Shown here piece after piece: positions 42,345 through 51,087 of a DNA stretch of 64,000 nt. This DNA comes from Leptospira_A sp046736045 (GTDB lineage: Bacteria > Spirochaetota > Leptospiria > Leptospirales > Leptospiraceae). A program made the translations under genes and the position numbers. Below the pieces are notes generated by a model. The model saw only the letters and a program-made list of their open reading frames with translations, ran no database searches and had not been told where the DNA came from. Positions within the stretch are counted from its first letter, which is position 1. Each line of letters opens with the position of its first letter. The stretch lies in contig NZ_CP177134.1 of the NCBI RefSeq assembly GCF_046736045.1, positions 2,046,001-2,110,000 of the forward strand. The letters run 5' to 3'.

Positions 42345-43367
42345 ATGATCGTCACGACTCCCAAAAAAATCCCTCCTATGGAAGAGATTGGAGATGAGAT
42401 CTATAAAATCATTCTCCCCCAACCATTCTATGCACCCAATAACATCTATCTATTCGTAGATAACGATGGTTTGACCCTCATTGATTCGGGATACATCGAA
42501 TCCGTTCCCATGTTGCAGGCTTCTTTAAAAACAAGGGGTTTTTCCCTTCGGGACATTAAAAATATCATCTATACCCACAATCATCTCGATCATATTTCTT
42601 CTTCTTTGGTTTTAAAATCTTACGCGCCTAAGGCGGTATATTACGGTTACCGCGCGATGCAGGATGGCGTCGGAAATTATTTGGATTCCATGAGGCTTTT
42701 CGAACAGGCGACGGAGGATTTGTTTACTGTTGCTTTCGGAGATCCCGAACAATTGAACAAAATCATTTCCGAATCCAGAAGCGGTTGGGAAAATTTTTAC
42801 AGCAAATTCGACAAAACCAAAAAAGGAGATCCCATACTTCGGATTGATAAGGCGATTGATCATAATGATTCCTTGGAAATTGGGGACAGGTTATTTCGTT
42901 TTATCTACACCCCCGGACACAATCTTTACCATATAACACCTGTAATCCAGGAATCCGGAGCTTATTTTTCAGGTGACCTTATCATTGCCAACCTAACAGC
43001 TATTTATTCTGAAATGGATGGCAGTTTGGGAGATTATCATTTTACACTTTCCAAACTTTTGGAAGAACCGATCAAACGACTTCTTCCCGCACATGGTCAT
43101 GAGATAGAAGATCCGATGAGAACCATCACTCTTGTAAAAAAGACCCTGTCCATTCTTGAAAAAGGTGTGATCCGAAGACTGAAAGAAAGTCCCTCCGATC
43201 TCTTGAATTTGATGGAAGCCGCCATCGGTAAAAAAGTTCATAATGGAGGACATCTTCCTACGGCACTCGGATTGATTTACTCTATCATTAAAAAATTGGT
43301 TTTAGAAGGGCTGATCGAAATTGAAAAGAGAGACAATGGATATGAAGTCTTTCACTTAAAAGGATAA
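42345..43367 (+). CDS. MBL-fold metallo-hydrolase (LACTB2-like)
   Basis: This 340-residue protein has the metallo-beta-lactamase motif Thr-His-Asn-His-Leu-Asp-His near residue 78, Pro-Gly-His-Asn near 191, an Asp ligand in Tyr-Phe-Ser-Gly-Asp, and Leu-Pro-Ala-His-Gly-His near 246. The C-terminal 80 residues look like the winged-helix tail of LACTB2-type hydrolases, which act on nucleic acids or thioesters. It ends overlapping the convergent membrane-protein gene by 12 bases. Substrate unknown. Confidence 0.87.
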   Translation: MIVTTPKKIPPMEEIGDEIYKIILPQPFYAPNNIYLFVDNDGLTLIDSGYIESVPMLQASLKTRGFSLRDIKNIIYTHNHLDHISSSLVLKSYAPKAVYYGYRAMQDGVGNYLDSMRLFEQATEDLFTVAFGDPEQLNKIISESRSGWENFYSKFDKTKKGDPILRIDKAIDHNDSLEIGDRLFRFIYTPGHNLYHITPVIQESGAYFSGDLIIANLTAIYSEMDGSLGDYHFTLSKLLEEPIKRLLPAHGHEIEDPMRTITLVKKTLSILEKGVIRRLKESPSDLLNLMEAAIGKKVHNGGHLPTALGLIYSIIKKLVLEGLIEIEKRDNGYEVFHLKG

Positions 43368-45101
43368 TTTCCATAGTTCTACGAAGCTTCCCTGGTAGAT
43401 GGATTTTGCTTTTTTTTCCCGTAGTAGTATTTCGGTTTCTAAAAATTCTTGTTTCGGATGGAATGCTTCATCAGTGAAACCGGGTGCCATCATCACATAA
43501 CAAAAAGAAACGGAAACGGACTTCCCGGCTGAATCATCAAGATCCGATTTTAGCAAACATTCGGTTTCAAACAAACGAACCGGTCGGACGGGAATATCTT
43601 TTGGTGCATAAAACGAAAGATTGTATTGGCTATAAACGATTCCATCGTTTCGGATCATATTTTTAGCTTCTTCCAGTTCTTTTCCGATTTTATTTTTTAT
43701 TTCCCTTCTTTGTATTTCAGCTTCCGTTTTGATATTCTGTTTGTTTAAATTCATCGGATAATTTCCATCCAATGAATTTTTATAAAAGATAAGTCCCAGT
43801 ATGAGAAACATTCCCCAATAAGGAATTTCCTTTTTTTTTCCGATCCACAAAACGCCCGAGAACAATACAAAAGGAAGTAAGGTATAGGAATAATAAGAGT
43901 ATACCTCGTGATGCCACGGTCTCGAAGATATAATATGTGTTATATATATTAGCATCCAAACAATTGCCTCGGGAAGAACGGTGATGATTCCCAATCCGCC
44001 GCTGATTGCAATTTCCAAAAAGATACGAAAAGATTTATTCAAACCTTCCACTTTTTTATAATAAGCCGCATAGTCTCTGGACAATTCGTTTGTCCAGGAA
44101 GGTGTGGAACTTCCTTCGATCCAATATGGAAAAATCAAAAACGAATATATGAAATAAGATACGGATAAAATTAAAATAACAAACGGTAGAGATCGAAACC
44201 GTATTCCCTTATAGAGAGAATTTTTTTTTGTCAGATAAATTTCGTACAACCAGCTAACAAAAGAAAATATTCCTACATAAACGGCAATGTCTTCTTTTAC
44301 TGACAAAAACAATCCTAAGCTGAAAAGCAGGCCAAACCATTTACGGAGAGATCTTTCTTTTTCGTCCTTTAACGATATGTAAAAGTAAAAGAACAAACTT
44401 GAAAAGGGCAAAACCAATACTTCGAAATGATAGCTGGTTCCCAAACGGTAAATATAAAGTTGGTTTAGAAGTGCAATCCAAAGTATCCAAAAAACAGTTT
44501 GTTTGTGCGGATTCCCTTTTTTTTCAGATTCTCCCAACAGTAAAAATCCCCAACCAACGATTCCCAGAACAGTATATGTATAACACCCGATTGCATAACC
44601 CCAGCGATCGGGAAACAAACTTACGAACGGTATATAAAAAACAAGTGATGGTGCAAAATGATGTGATAAGTAAGACCCTTTTCCCGATTCCGAATAATAA
44701 GCGGAATGGAATCCGTTTCCTCTGAATATTTCCCGAATCACTTCATCCATTCCTATATAATCAGAATCTTGGAATAAAAACTCGGAAGAAAACTCTTTAC
44801 TGATTCCGTAAAAATGAAACCCGAAACCGGCAATATAAAAAATCAAACTTATAAAAAGTACAAATCGTACGGAATTTTTTCCAACGAAAGTATTTCGCAA
44901 TGAATTGAAAATAAGGGAGAAGGAAGCGAGAAAAGAAGAAAATTTTTCATTCTTGAAATACGGATTTCGAATGCAAAAGCTGAATACGGAGGCGGAGACG
45001 CAAAAAAGAAAAAGCCCTTGTTGAAGGGGCCTATGGAGTGAGTAAGGAATGGCAAATAATAATGCGGTTACAATACTGAGTATGAAGAATAAGAATACCA
45101 C
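43356..45101 (-). CDS. Multi-pass membrane protein, DUF2079-like
   Basis: This 581-residue protein has about 11-12 hydrophobic helices. Ser-His-His-Phe-Ala-Pro-Ser-Leu-Val-Phe-Tyr and Leu-Phe-Pro-Asp-Arg around residues 175-190 resemble the extracytoplasmic loop of DUF2079 proteins, which are polyprenyl-phosphate-sugar transferase-like. The C-terminal 130 residues are hydrophilic. It abuts the aldolase-like gene (end 45102) on the same strand and is probably cotranscribed. Envelope glycosylation is a likely but unproven role. Confidence 0.65.
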   Translation of the reverse strand: MVFLFFILSIVTALLFAIPYSLHRPLQQGLFLFCVSASVFSFCIRNPYFKNEKFSSFLASFSLIFNSLRNTFVGKNSVRFVLFISLIFYIAGFGFHFYGISKEFSSEFLFQDSDYIGMDEVIREIFRGNGFHSAYYSESGKGSYLSHHFAPSLVFYIPFVSLFPDRWGYAIGCYTYTVLGIVGWGFLLLGESEKKGNPHKQTVFWILWIALLNQLYIYRLGTSYHFEVLVLPFSSLFFYFYISLKDEKERSLRKWFGLLFSLGLFLSVKEDIAVYVGIFSFVSWLYEIYLTKKNSLYKGIRFRSLPFVILILSVSYFIYSFLIFPYWIEGSSTPSWTNELSRDYAAYYKKVEGLNKSFRIFLEIAISGGLGIITVLPEAIVWMLIYITHIISSRPWHHEVYSYYSYTLLPFVLFSGVLWIGKKKEIPYWGMFLILGLIFYKNSLDGNYPMNLNKQNIKTEAEIQRREIKNKIGKELEEAKNMIRNDGIVYSQYNLSFYAPKDIPVRPVRLFETECLLKSDLDDSAGKSVSVSFCYVMMAPGFTDEAFHPKQEFLETEILLREKKAKSIYQGSFVELWKLSF

Positions 45102-45899
45102 CTAACGAATAAAATACAACACCTTTCTTTCTCCAATCCTTTCCCTGTTGATTTCTACACGATTGCGGTAGTAATATCCTTTTTCAGGAAATGCTTTGGA
45201 GAAAAATTCGTATAAATCCATCTCAAAGATCAACATACATTCCGCTACATCTGCCGCACCGATTGCCATGGCATTGGAAGTATCTACCATAACATGACGG
45301 GAGTTGATGAAATCAGGAGCAATGTCCGTCGCGATCAATTCAAAATTCGTTTTTGTGATTGTTCCGCCTACGGAAGTTTTTTTCCCTCTGCTTTTTGCTT
45401 CGGAAATGATCTTTTTGGATATGCGTGTAACTTCGGGATCGTCCGGTTTTTTATCCATAGAGGCGGAAAGATCAGATCTAGCAGCTGTTACTTGCTGTAA
45501 ATCGCCAAACGCTTGTGAATCGAAAATATCGAGCAGGTTTCTGTAGCCTGTGATTGTTTCCAGATTGATTGCTTTTTTTGTTTTTTCAAACTCTGTGCCG
45601 GAAAGTAGATTTTTTAAAGTAGAGATAAAGTTTCTAAGTGCGTATTCGGATTCAACCATCGGTGCCGAAATGCCAGCTACACCAATTTTATTGCATATTC
45701 TAATATCGTTACGTGCTTCAGGGCCGCCGATTTTTACTGATAATGGTAAAATCCCCTGACAGATTTTTTGGAGAAGAGTGATTTCTCCTTCGCCCATATC
45801 TTCTGTTTCAGTTCCAGTCTTCAGACAAACAAAGGCGTATTGATCCTTCATTTCTTGAAGAGTTAAACGCAAGGTAGAAATACTTTTTTCCATACTCAT
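45102..45899 (-). CDS. HpcH/HpaI aldolase or citrate-lyase-like protein
   Basis: This 265-residue protein starts at ATG 45899; the longer open frame to 46067 runs into the divergent lepB start and has no good ribosome site. Motifs Lys-Ile-Gly-Gly-Pro-Glu-Ala-Arg and Thr-Ala-Ala-Arg-Ser-Asp-Leu-Ser-Ala are reminiscent of the PEP-utilising/HpcH aldolase barrel, where Glu and Asp bind the divalent metal. The match is partial, and other TIM-barrel lyases are possible. It forms a likely operon with the DUF2079-like gene. Confidence 0.55.
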   Translation of the reverse strand: MSMEKSISTLRLTLQEMKDQYAFVCLKTGTETEDMGEGEITLLQKICQGILPLSVKIGGPEARNDIRICNKIGVAGISAPMVESEYALRNFISTLKNLLSGTEFEKTKKAINLETITGYRNLLDIFDSQAFGDLQQVTAARSDLSASMDKKPDDPEVTRISKKIISEAKSRGKKTSVGGTITKTNFELIATDIAPDFINSRHVMVDTSNAMAIGAADVAECMLIFEMDLYEFFSKAFPEKGYYYRNRVEINRERIGERKVLYFIR

Positions 45900-46004
45900 A
45901 ACAGGGCTCCAGGTATGGTATCGGTGAAATCCGGGATTCGTACAAGCCTTTCTCGGCATTTTTCCCTTTGTTGACAGAAAATTCCGCAAATCTAGGGTCA
46001 CCGT

Positions 46005-47039
46005 ATGGGAATTTTTTCCTCCAAAACCAAGCCAAATCCTCCAAAAACAAAAAAAGAAGAACCGCAAGAAGGTATTTTTGCCTCTAGTTTCTCTTTTGCA
46101 TTCATCGTAGTTCTCGTTTTTGCTTTCAAGTCTTCCATTCTTGATGCTAATAATATCCCATCAGGATCGATGATCCCTACATTAAAAATCGGTGATTTTT
46201 TATTTGTGAATAAGATGCGTTATTCCATTCGAATGCCTTTTACGGAAAAGGAACTTTTTCGAATTGATGATCCCAAACGGGGAGACATCGTCACTTTTAT
46301 TCCTCCTGCTTCAGCCCTTGCGCAAGAAGAATCGCGGACTGGTATTTTCGCCAAACGTTTTGTTAAGCGAGTCGTCGGCTTACCCGGAGATACAATTCGG
46401 ATTACCAGAAAATTCGTGGATACAAAAGACAGAGGAAGGGTTCTTTTTGTATTTTTTGAATACAAACCGAAGGATGGGACTGAATTTCTTTCTTATTCCC
46501 CGAGAGAAGTTCCTATCGGTGATGAACTTTCGGATCTGGATAATATAGATGCTTCGCAACGAGCTTTGTTTGTAGAACAAAAACCTGGGTTTGAACATTT
46601 TATTTTGGAAGGATTCGAAGATGATCGAAGAGGTCATATTTTCGAATGTTGTGATTTTGTAACCGGCCATGTGATTCCTGACGGTCAGTATATGGTGATG
46701 GGTGACAATCGGGATGATTCTCATGATTCCAGGGCTTGGGGATTTGTGAACAGAGAAGATATTCTAGGAAAAGCACTTGTCATTTATTTTTCCATTAACT
46801 GGAAAGACTTTACTTGTGAATATAAATCCGGTAAGGAACTCTCTGAAAAAGGTGCCGAGTTCGCAGAACGTTATACTGGCGAAGAGTTGGAGAAAAAATG
46901 CGATCCTAGCGAAGTGATTCCGCCTTCTCACAGATACAGTGAGGAAGAAACCCGTTTCGGATGGATTGAACGTACTCTTAAATATAGACTTTGGCGATTA
47001 GATGTTAGGTGGGACCGGATCGGTCGTATCTTAAAATAA
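46005..47039 (+). CDS. lepB: Signal peptidase I
   Basis: This 344-residue membrane protease removes signal peptides from exported proteins. A hydrophobic anchor lies at about 27-45, then the catalytic Ser in Ile-Pro-Ser-Gly-Ser-Met near residue 54, the catalytic Lys in Val-Lys-Arg-Val-Val-Gly-Leu-Pro-Gly-Asp near 125, and box E Met-Gly-Asp-Asn-Arg-Asp-Asp-Ser-His-Asp-Ser near 231. It is longer than E. coli LepB at the C-terminus, with about 80 extra charged residues. It is followed closely by a membrane protein and the AtpZ-like gene, in one operon. Confidence 0.95.
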   Translation: MGIFSSKTKPNPPKTKKEEPQEGIFASSFSFAFIVVLVFAFKSSILDANNIPSGSMIPTLKIGDFLFVNKMRYSIRMPFTEKELFRIDDPKRGDIVTFIPPASALAQEESRTGIFAKRFVKRVVGLPGDTIRITRKFVDTKDRGRVLFVFFEYKPKDGTEFLSYSPREVPIGDELSDLDNIDASQRALFVEQKPGFEHFILEGFEDDRRGHIFECCDFVTGHVIPDGQYMVMGDNRDDSHDSRAWGFVNREDILGKALVIYFSINWKDFTCEYKSGKELSEKGAEFAERYTGEELEKKCDPSEVIPPSHRYSEEETRFGWIERTLKYRLWRLDVRWDRIGRILK

Positions 47040-47045
47040 TGTTTT

Positions 47046-48692
47046 ATGAAACAAAAGATTATTAATGCCATACCGCTTCTCATATTAATAATCTTTTCCG
47101 CTTTTTATATCCAAAAGCGTATCAAGTTGGACGGACAGGGAGTTCCTCTGATCCAATCGGACGCACAAATCAAATATTACCAACTCATTCAGTATTTGGA
47201 AGGTGGATTGCAAAACCACCGATGTTTGTATCCGGGCAAAAGCCTCGACCCGGATTATCGTTTTTTCCCTTTTGATTATACCTGGGCTGTTAAAGGAGAA
47301 GGAAAAACATTCCGTGATGAATGTGTATTTCAATATCCTTATTTTTTCGCATTGGTATCCATTCCCATTTATTCTTTGTTTGGTGCTTTTGGCTTAACAT
47401 GGATTTGTCTGTTTTTGTATCTGATTACATCGTTTGCCGTTTTATTTTACATTGAAAAAATTGTCGGTTTAAAATCAGTTCTTTTCCGCTCATTATTTGC
47501 AATCATCAGTATCTCCGGTTATCCGATTTATTCGGCTTTCGAATATACCGAAACTACCTTGGCGGTTTTGATCGTTTTGATTTTTCTTTTTTATATATTG
47601 GATCAGTCTTCTGCTTCTCCTAAATTTTCCAAAAAACCGCTTGTAGGATTTTTGTTCGGGTTTGTCGCATCTCTTGCTCCCTATCTCCGTTCGGAGATGT
47701 TCATTTATTTGTTTTTAGCGGGAGTTTTGTATCTCAGTCTGCATTTGCCCCGTATCTTTTCGCTGATAGGAAGGAATCGGTTTACACTCATCGGATTTTT
47801 AACGGGAGTTATACTATTCGCCGTTTGGAACCAAACGGAATTTGGTAATATATTTGGTGTTAGGGGGCGGATTTCTTTGGGAGATCTTTCCGATTCGGGA
47901 ATGAACCGCCAGTTGCTTTTGATCAAAAGTTTTTTTTTGGGAGACTCCGGAAAACTGGGATTTTTAAAAGCAGGAGGAATTCTCGCCATTTTTGGAATTG
48001 TTTCCTTATATGTTCATTTCAAAAATCGCACAACTGATTCTTTCGAAATCGTATTTTGGAGTTTGTTCGGTATTTTCAGTGTGATCATTGTTGCAGTTCT
48101 TTCTCCTTACAATCCGGGGGGACTATTTGCAGGTCTTCGTTTTACAGACCTTAGCTTTTATAGCTTTCTGATAACTTCGGCTTATCTGATAGTTTATTTG
48201 GATCAATCGGACAATCACAGATTCAGAAAGTGGATATTGATTTTTTCGAGCATTTTATTTGCCTCACAAATCTATTTGCAAAGCCGTCTTCTCAAATCAT
48301 TTTTCCCTTTGATGCATAGAGTCCAGGAATCTCAAGTTCAATTGCTGAATATTTGGAAAGAAGGGGAAAAAGAAAATCTTCCCGTGATTCATAAAAATCT
48401 TTTTGATGCTTTGCTAATATCGGTTTCTTATTTGAACCAGTATCATTTTTTGGCAATCAACGAAAGAGAAGCAAAAAATCTTCAAGATATACTTTATAAA
48501 AACAATATCTCAGGATTTCATCTTTTTTGGTTTGATGGTGAAAAGCCTTATGATCATAATAGTTCCAAGAAACTTTATGATGAAAAAATCAACAATCGTT
48601 ATGAGTTTATAGCTTCTCATTATCAATTGGTTTCCGATCGAACCGAGTTGGGTTATCGAATTCAACGTTATCAAAAGATAGGAGACAAATAA
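47046..48692 (+). CDS. Multi-pass membrane protein, glycosyltransferase-like
   Basis: This 548-residue protein has about 10-12 hydrophobic helices. An extracytoplasmic first loop carries Ile-Gln-Ser-Asp-Ala-Gln and Cys residues, and the C-terminus is hydrophilic. This is typical of Leptospira putative glycosyltransferases of the GT-C type. It starts 6 bases after lepB and ends 4 bases before the AtpZ-like gene. The reaction is unknown. Confidence 0.65.
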   Translation: MKQKIINAIPLLILIIFSAFYIQKRIKLDGQGVPLIQSDAQIKYYQLIQYLEGGLQNHRCLYPGKSLDPDYRFFPFDYTWAVKGEGKTFRDECVFQYPYFFALVSIPIYSLFGAFGLTWICLFLYLITSFAVLFYIEKIVGLKSVLFRSLFAIISISGYPIYSAFEYTETTLAVLIVLIFLFYILDQSSASPKFSKKPLVGFLFGFVASLAPYLRSEMFIYLFLAGVLYLSLHLPRIFSLIGRNRFTLIGFLTGVILFAVWNQTEFGNIFGVRGRISLGDLSDSGMNRQLLLIKSFFLGDSGKLGFLKAGGILAIFGIVSLYVHFKNRTTDSFEIVFWSLFGIFSVIIVAVLSPYNPGGLFAGLRFTDLSFYSFLITSAYLIVYLDQSDNHRFRKWILIFSSILFASQIYLQSRLLKSFFPLMHRVQESQVQLLNIWKEGEKENLPVIHKNLFDALLISVSYLNQYHFLAINEREAKNLQDILYKNNISGFHLFWFDGEKPYDHNSSKKLYDEKINNRYEFIASHYQLVSDRTELGYRIQRYQKIGDK

Positions 48693-48696
48693 TTTT

Positions 48697-48900
48697 ATGG
48701 ATCAAAAACCGGAAGACAAATCTCCACTCGCAATGGCGGGAGTGGGTTTCGAATTCGTAACTTCGATACTCGTTTTTGTGTTAGGTGGCTATTTTTTGGA
48801 TGAAAAGTTTGAGACAAGCCCACTTTGGTTGTTAGTAGGCCTCTTTGTCGGTTTCGCTTATTCCTTTTATATTTTGATCAAAAGAACGAAAGATCTCTAG
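48697..48900 (+). CDS. AtpZ/AtpI-like small membrane protein
   Basis: This 67-residue protein has two membrane helices (about 15-33 and 40-60) in the pattern of AtpZ-type proteins, with Gly-Val-Gly-Phe-Glu-Phe and Gly-Gly-Tyr-Phe-Leu-Asp. Such proteins are usually next to ATP synthase genes and help assembly or Mg/Ca entry. Here it sits about 3.7 kb before atpB, separated by ilvB and gpx-ohrR. It ends the lepB operon. Confidence 0.72.
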   Translation: MDQKPEDKSPLAMAGVGFEFVTSILVFVLGGYFLDEKFETSPLWLLVGLFVGFAYSFYILIKRTKDL

Positions 48901-48970
48901 ATCATTCCTTATTCTATTTCTCTAAAAAAAAAGTGACTGGATTTTGTAGAAAAGAAAATCTGGTTTTAGA

Positions 48971-49102
48971 ATGTTGAATTCAAATCTTTGCAGTCTCAGC
49001 TCTTTCAGCCAAGATCCCGCAGAGGTTTCCTATGTACTCACCACATCTCTCGTTCTAGTCGTCGTCACTCATCCAAATAGTCTTAGCTTTCCGTCGTTAT
49101 AG
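48971..49102 (+). CDS. Leu/Val leader peptide of the ilvB attenuator
   Basis: This 43-codon ORF (ATG 48971, TAG 49100-49102) encodes a run Leu-Val-Leu-Val-Val-Val at codons 27-32 (49049-49066), preceded by Val-Leu at codons 22-23. The absence of Ile codons matches the E. coli ilvBN leader, which senses Val and Leu. The stop codon lies just after the 5' arm of an antiterminator stem. The ribosome site is weak (a purine-rich stretch upstream) and a TAGAAT overlaps the ATG. The start and the promoter therefore remain to be shown. The ORF is too short for ordinary gene finders. Confidence 0.8.
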   Translation: MLNSNLCSLSSFSQDPAEVSYVLTTSLVLVVVTHPNSLSFPSL

Positions 49103-49175
49103 CCTTTCCCTTTGTGGGGCTTCCCGCCGGACGGAAAGCCTTTCTCGCGGGAAGAAAAACGCTAAGGACTATTTT
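49075..49175 (+). promoter_or_regulatory. Attenuator: antiterminator, terminator and SD-sequestering stems
   Basis: Antiterminator: GCTTTCCGTC (49086-49095) pairs perfectly with GACGGAAAGC (49130-49139). Terminator: GGCTTCCCG (49118-49126) pairs, with one mismatch, with CGGAAAGCC (49132-49140) and is followed by TTTCTC. These share the same 3' arm and exclude each other. A third stem, CTTCCCGC (49120-49127) with GCGGGAAG (49147-49154), crosses both. A fourth helix of 13 pairs with one bulged G (49075-49087 with 49161-49174) buries the AAGGA ribosome site (49164-49168) of ilvB. The stalled ribosome at 49049-49066 leaves the antiterminator arm free; a ribosome at the leader stop covers it. Confidence 0.82.
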
Positions 49176-50867
49176 ATGCAAACCTCTATTACTGTTTCTG
49201 AATATTGTATTCGGTTTTTTGAATCCAAGGGAATTCGGATTCTTCCCGGATTGCCGGGAGGCACCATCTTACCCGTGTATGATGCTCTGGCAAAATCATC
49301 TATGCAACATATACTTGCCCGCCATGAACAAGGTGCCGGGTTTATTGCACAAGGAATGGCAAGAACTACGGGAGAAGTGACTCCTTTTTTGATTTCATCG
49401 GGACCGGGTGTTTCCAATGCCATCACTGCTGTGGCGGATGCGTTTCGCGATTCCGTTCCTATCCTTGTGATTTCCGGTCAGGTTCCAACTCATTTGATCG
49501 GAACAGATGCGTTTCAGGAATTGGATACTATTTCCATTGTCCAGACTATCACCAAACGGGCGTATTTGGTTAAAGATCCTAATCGTTTTCCCGAGATTTT
49601 GGAAGAAGCATTTGTTCTTTGCAAAGAAGGAAGACCCGGGCCTGTTTGGATTGATCTTCCGAAAGACATTCAAAACGCATTGGTTGGCGATTTGGAAATG
49701 AACCGACAAATTTCGGTAGAAAATCGAAATTTGTTTTCTACAAGTCCCGATCAAAGATTGTTGGAGGAAGCTACCGGCTTATTGAAATCTAGCAATAAAC
49801 CATTGTTATATATCGGGGGAGGAGCTGTAAAATCTAGGGAGTTGATCCGCAAACTTTCCAATCAATTCGGTATCCCTGCAGTTTCCACATTGATGGGGCT
49901 CGGAATTTTTTCGGAAGAAGATGAAACTTACTTGGGTATGATGGGGATGCATGGAACTGCCGTGGCAAATGAAGCATTGAGAGATTGCGATTTGTTACTA
50001 GCGTTTGGTGTTAGGTTTGATGATCGTGCCACAGGAAATATTGAATCTTTTTGTAAAGATGCCAAGGTCATTCATATCGATATAGATAACAGGGAAATAG
50101 ATAAAAATAGAAAAGCAAATTTGTCTTGGAATGGGGATCTGTCTGCATTTTTGCAATCTTGGACTAGTGATCTGGAATTGAATTATCAAAATATAAACAA
50201 ATATTGGTTAGATGAAGTTCGTTCTTTAAAAAGAACTTTGGCCCCTCCGCCAAATAAAATCCATTCTCTTGTTAGATCCATAGCAACGTCGGTTCAAGAC
50301 GACGTTTTTGTTTTAACGGATGTAGGCCAGCACCAAATGTGGGTAGCACAGAGTTATCCTTTTAAAAAACCGAATTCTTGGATTACATCGGGTGGACAAG
50401 GCACAATGGGTTTCGGTTTGCCGGCTTCCATCGGAGTTGCTCTTGCGAATCCGGAATCGACTGTTCTTTGTTTTACGGGAGACGGTTCGATTATGATGAA
50501 TTTGCAAGAGCTTTCCACTTTGAAAGAATGGAATCTGAATGTAAAAATCATTCTTATCAATAACGGGCATTTGGGTTTGGTTCGTCAGCAGCAGGAACTT
50601 TTTTATGAAAATAGAAAGTCGGGGAGTAAGTTTGAATTCCAGCCGGATTTTCTTCGTTTGGCGGAAAGTTTCGGAATCGAATTTTCTAAAATCAACCTGA
50701 AGGACGATTTTGGATTTTTCTCTGATTGGTTTTCCAAAAAAACACCTTCTTTTTTGGAAGTGGTAATCCCGGAAGACATTGGCGTTTATCCCTTTGTTCC
50801 CGCAGGAAAAGCGAACCATGAATACCTTCTTGCATCCGAGGTAGGCAAAAAGGCGAACTTATTTTGA
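49176..50867 (+). CDS. ilvB: Acetolactate synthase, large (catalytic) subunit
   Basis: This 563-residue ThDP enzyme condenses pyruvate or pyruvate plus 2-ketobutyrate in the first common step of Val, Leu and Ile synthesis. N-terminal motifs include Gly-Leu-Pro-Gly-Gly-Thr and the catalytic Glu in Ala-Arg-His-Glu-Gln-Gly-Ala near residue 51. The central FAD/decarboxylase domain has Pro-Gly-Pro-Val, and the ThDP motif is Gly-Asp-Gly-Ser-Ile-Met-Met-Asn. It has AAGGA seven bases before ATG 49176. No ilvN regulatory subunit follows. The leader attenuator strongly supports a biosynthetic rather than catabolic role. Confidence 0.92.
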   Translation: MQTSITVSEYCIRFFESKGIRILPGLPGGTILPVYDALAKSSMQHILARHEQGAGFIAQGMARTTGEVTPFLISSGPGVSNAITAVADAFRDSVPILVISGQVPTHLIGTDAFQELDTISIVQTITKRAYLVKDPNRFPEILEEAFVLCKEGRPGPVWIDLPKDIQNALVGDLEMNRQISVENRNLFSTSPDQRLLEEATGLLKSSNKPLLYIGGGAVKSRELIRKLSNQFGIPAVSTLMGLGIFSEEDETYLGMMGMHGTAVANEALRDCDLLLAFGVRFDDRATGNIESFCKDAKVIHIDIDNREIDKNRKANLSWNGDLSAFLQSWTSDLELNYQNINKYWLDEVRSLKRTLAPPPNKIHSLVRSIATSVQDDVFVLTDVGQHQMWVAQSYPFKKPNSWITSGGQGTMGFGLPASIGVALANPESTVLCFTGDGSIMMNLQELSTLKEWNLNVKIILINNGHLGLVRQQQELFYENRKSGSKFEFQPDFLRLAESFGIEFSKINLKDDFGFFSDWFSKKTPSFLEVVIPEDIGVYPFVPAGKANHEYLLASEVGKKANLF

Positions 50868-50930
50868 GAAAATTTTACTGAAATCGGGTTGGAGTAGGCA
50901 AAATAGTGATTTTGTGTTAGGTGGATTTTT

Positions 50931-50981
50931 GCAAGCCCACGAGCCACACCCCCCAACCCTAAAAGGGGCGGGGGCTTTTAA
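50931..50981 (+). repeat. Dispersed intergenic repeat A, copy 2
   Basis: This 51-base segment is nearly identical to the reverse complement of 3881-3932. Its CCCCCC...AACCC and GGGGCGGGGG arms can pair and are followed by CTTTTAA, so it may end the ilvB transcript. The rest of the gap (50868-51107) holds the gpx operator. Confidence 0.7.
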
Positions 50982-51052
50982 CATCCGCCCAATATTATGT
51001 CTCTTCCTGTTTGGAAGTAATTTTCGACTCCCGGTTGAAATTCTTCTAAAAA

Positions 51053-51087
51053 AGATTGTGCACAATCTAATTGTCTACAATTATTGT
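51053..51087 (+). promoter_or_regulatory. Ladder of palindromes: probable OhrR operator of gpx-ohrR
   Basis: Perfect palindrome AGATTGTGCACAATCT (51053-51068) is followed directly by AATTGTCTACAATT (51069-51082) and an overlapping ACAATTATTGT (51077-51087). All half-sites are ATTGT/ACAAT, like known OhrR boxes (TACAATT...AATTGTA). TATAGA at 51090-51095 could be the -10 of gpx. The gpx start is 20 bases downstream, so bound OhrR would block transcription. Confidence 0.72.

Noticed and set aside
45900..46067. N-terminal extension of the aldolase-like protein up to 46067
   Set aside because: The extension is Phe/Trp-rich, overlaps the lepB start region and lacks a ribosome site; ATG 45899 gives a sensible N-terminus.
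48930..48972. TTGTAG-17-TAGAAT as the promoter of the ilvB leader
   Set aside because: The -10 would overlap the leader ATG and put the transcription start after it, which would remove the leader peptide; I could not settle the promoter.
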